Source: Bifidobacterium dentium JCM 1195 = DSM 20436 (GTDB lineage: Bacteria > Actinomycetota > Actinomycetes > Actinomycetales > Bifidobacteriaceae). Taken from it: a stretch of 64,000 nt of DNA. Below are positions 62,899 through 64,000 of the stretch, piece after piece. Within the stretch, counting starts at the first letter, position 1; the number at the start of each line of letters is the position of its first letter. A program made the translations under genes and the position numbers. The notes under the pieces were generated by a model. It saw nothing but the letters and a program-made list of their open reading frames with translations, was not told the origin of the DNA and searched no databases. The stretch covers positions 1,178,001-1,242,000 of the forward strand of contig NZ_AP012326.1 of NCBI RefSeq assembly GCF_001042595.1, in the 5' to 3' direction.

Positions 62899-63831
62899 TT
62901 AATCGATGAGATTGTATCCGTGGTCGGCGACGACCGACTTGAGCTTTTCAAGATAGTTTTCGGCCGCTTTCGACAGCTTCGCACGCTCGTTGGTGATCCA
63001 GCCGACCAGCATCGTCTCGTCGGTGTCGAGCGGCACGGTCACGATCTTCTCGTTGTTGAGGTCACCGTTGTCGATGCCGGTGCACACCGTGTAACCATTC
63101 AAACCGATGATGAAGTTCAGGATCGTGGCACGGTCGGTCACGTTGATCTGCTTGGGGGAGTATTCCGGCCAGACCGCTTCCTCGGCGAAGAAGAAGCTGC
63201 CTTCCTCGCCCTGCTCGTATTGAATGAACGGGAACGGCTTCAGGTCTTCCATCGTGACCTTCTTCTTGCCGGCCAGCGGATTGCTGCGTGAGATGAATAC
63301 ATGCAGCGGCGCGCGGAACAACGGATGGAATTCAAGATGCTTCTCGCGCAACATCTTGCCGATGACGTCCTTGTTGAAGTCGGACAGGTAGATGATGCCG
63401 ATCTCCGACAGCATGTTGGCGACCTGGTTGATGATGTCCTTCGTGCGGGTCTCGCGGATCGTGAACTCGTATTCATCGGACTTAATGGAACTGATCATCT
63501 CCACGAACGCCTCGACGGCGAATATGTAATGCTGCGTGGATACGGAGCATTACTGCTTGCGCGGCTTCGCGTTCTTATAGCGCTCCTCCAGCAGGGAAGC
63601 CTGATCGAGCACCTGACGAGCGTAGGTGAGGAATTCCGCGCCATCCACGGTCAACGCGATTCCTTGAGACGAGCGGGTGAAGATCTCGATGCCCAGCTCG
63701 TTCTCGAGTTCCTTCACCGAGGAACTCAACGCCGGCTGCGACACGTACAGCTCGTGCGAGGCTTCGTTCATGGAGCCGCATTCGACGATTTTGACGATGT
63801 ACTTCAACTGTAGGAGAGTCATAACACCCAT
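62899..63831 (-). pseudogene. LysR-family regulator broken by an in-frame TAA
   Basis: Two same-frame open stretches together make one LysR protein of about 310 codons. The first (63831 to 63550) encodes the HTH, with LLQLKYIVKIVECGSMNEAS and VSQPALSSSVKELENELGIE, and ends at KNAKPRKQ then TAA. After only a few codons (VSTQHYIFAVEAFVEM) the effector-binding domain continues to 62899 and is complete. The frame is unchanged, so this is a nonsense change and not an indel. Relatives usually have Gln-Phe or similar at this point, so a CAA to TAA change is likely. Readthrough or a sequencing error are alternatives. The expressed product would be a 93-residue DNA-binding fragment. Confidence 0.8.
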
Positions 63832-63896
63832 TTATAGCAGCGGCCATTTACGAAAGAGCAGTTTATAACGTTCGGTTTCTGCATTGTGGACGGATG

Positions 63897-63933
63897 CATT
63901 CCGCCATCGGCATATCGCGACCATGGCGGAATG
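63897..63933 (-). terminator. Stem-loop before the last gene fragment
   Basis: CATTCCGCCAT (63897-63907) pairs perfectly with ATGGCGGAATG (63923-63933) over 15 bases. It lies just downstream of the minus-strand gene end at 63949 and likely terminates it. Confidence 0.7.
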
Positions 63934-63948
63934 ACTATGCCCGGACGA

Positions 63949-64000
63949 TCAGATCCGCACTCCCAAAGATGCAAGGTCCTTGCGAGCCTGTTCGGCATCG
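63949..64000 (-). CDS. 3' end of a minus-strand gene (product unknown)
   Basis: On the minus strand the last bases read ...AEQARKDLASLGVRI followed by TGA at 63951-63949. A stable hairpin follows 16 bases later, as expected after a gene end. Only about 17 codons are inside the window, too few to identify the product. Confidence 0.5.
   Translation of the reverse strand, partial: DAEQARKDLASLGVRI

Noticed and set aside
63550..63552. Stop codon in the LysR gene as a selenocysteine or programmed recoding site
   Set aside because: The codon is TAA, not TGA, and no recoding structure is visible next to it.
1..64000. CRISPR arrays, tRNA, rRNA and prophage genes
   Set aside because: No repeat-spacer pattern, cloverleaf, ribosomal RNA or phage structural gene was recognised on either strand.

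Overview
The window looks like a Bifidobacterium chromosome segment, most likely an intestinal species. The inference rests on high GC with strong GGAGG-type ribosome sites, ordinary actinobacterial housekeeping blocks (ybeY-corC-era, rpsT/lepA/hemW, gltBD, glnE, actinobacterial GT4 glycogen synthase) and the three-subunit pntA/pntA2/pntB transhydrogenase. No tRNA, rRNA, CRISPR array, insertion sequence or prophage was seen. Species cannot be fixed by eye.

Layout. 1-8063 is core: the end of ybeY, a CorC-type CBS protein, era, a convergent long-chain acyl-CoA ligase, and the proton-translocating transhydrogenase operon. 8154-16574 is accessory: a TetR/MFS pair with matching operators, a GH31 glycosidase with its LacI regulator and a promoter made of two operators, a MATE exporter, and a divergent aldo-keto reductase/cupin pair. 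16717-21979 holds an ABC exporter with a PadR-type regulator behind a duplicated palindrome, then two CrcB fluoride-channel genes. 22025-28124 is the most unusual block: a PucR-type regulator divergent from a class III aminotransferase, a cytidylate-kinase-like protein, and an 890-residue protein that joins an APC amino-acid permease to an iron-dependent alcohol dehydrogenase. 28318-37253 carries LysE, GNAT and hydrolase genes, rplY, ilvE, a TRIC-type channel, rpsT, lepA and hemW. 37444-55087 is nitrogen, glycogen and methionine metabolism (gltBD, glgA, trmI, a SixA-like phosphatase, metE, metF, glnE). 55283-62839 has two small unknown genes and the complete UMP operon pyrB-I-C-F-K-D-E. The end is a LysR gene broken by an in-frame TAA and the tail of one more gene.

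How genes may work together. The strongest candidate for an undescribed system is 22025-28124. A PucR regulator would sense the substrate, the permease would import an omega-amino acid such as GABA, the aminotransferase would make the semialdehyde, and the fused Fe-ADH would reduce it with NADH to a hydroxy acid. That would be transport-coupled reductive disposal, an electron sink for a fermenter. Substrate and direction are inferred; the fusion itself, with all four predicted iron ligands and no internal start, is read from the sequence.

Regulatory DNA is rich. Regulator-linked palindromes are visible for the TetR, LacI and PadR systems, and several intergenic spaces carry long inverted repeats, including a 161-bp element at 55103-55263 and three tandem hairpins at 2701-2858. 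Many starts were moved downstream from the longest open frame because a clear ribosome site points to an internal ATG or GTG.
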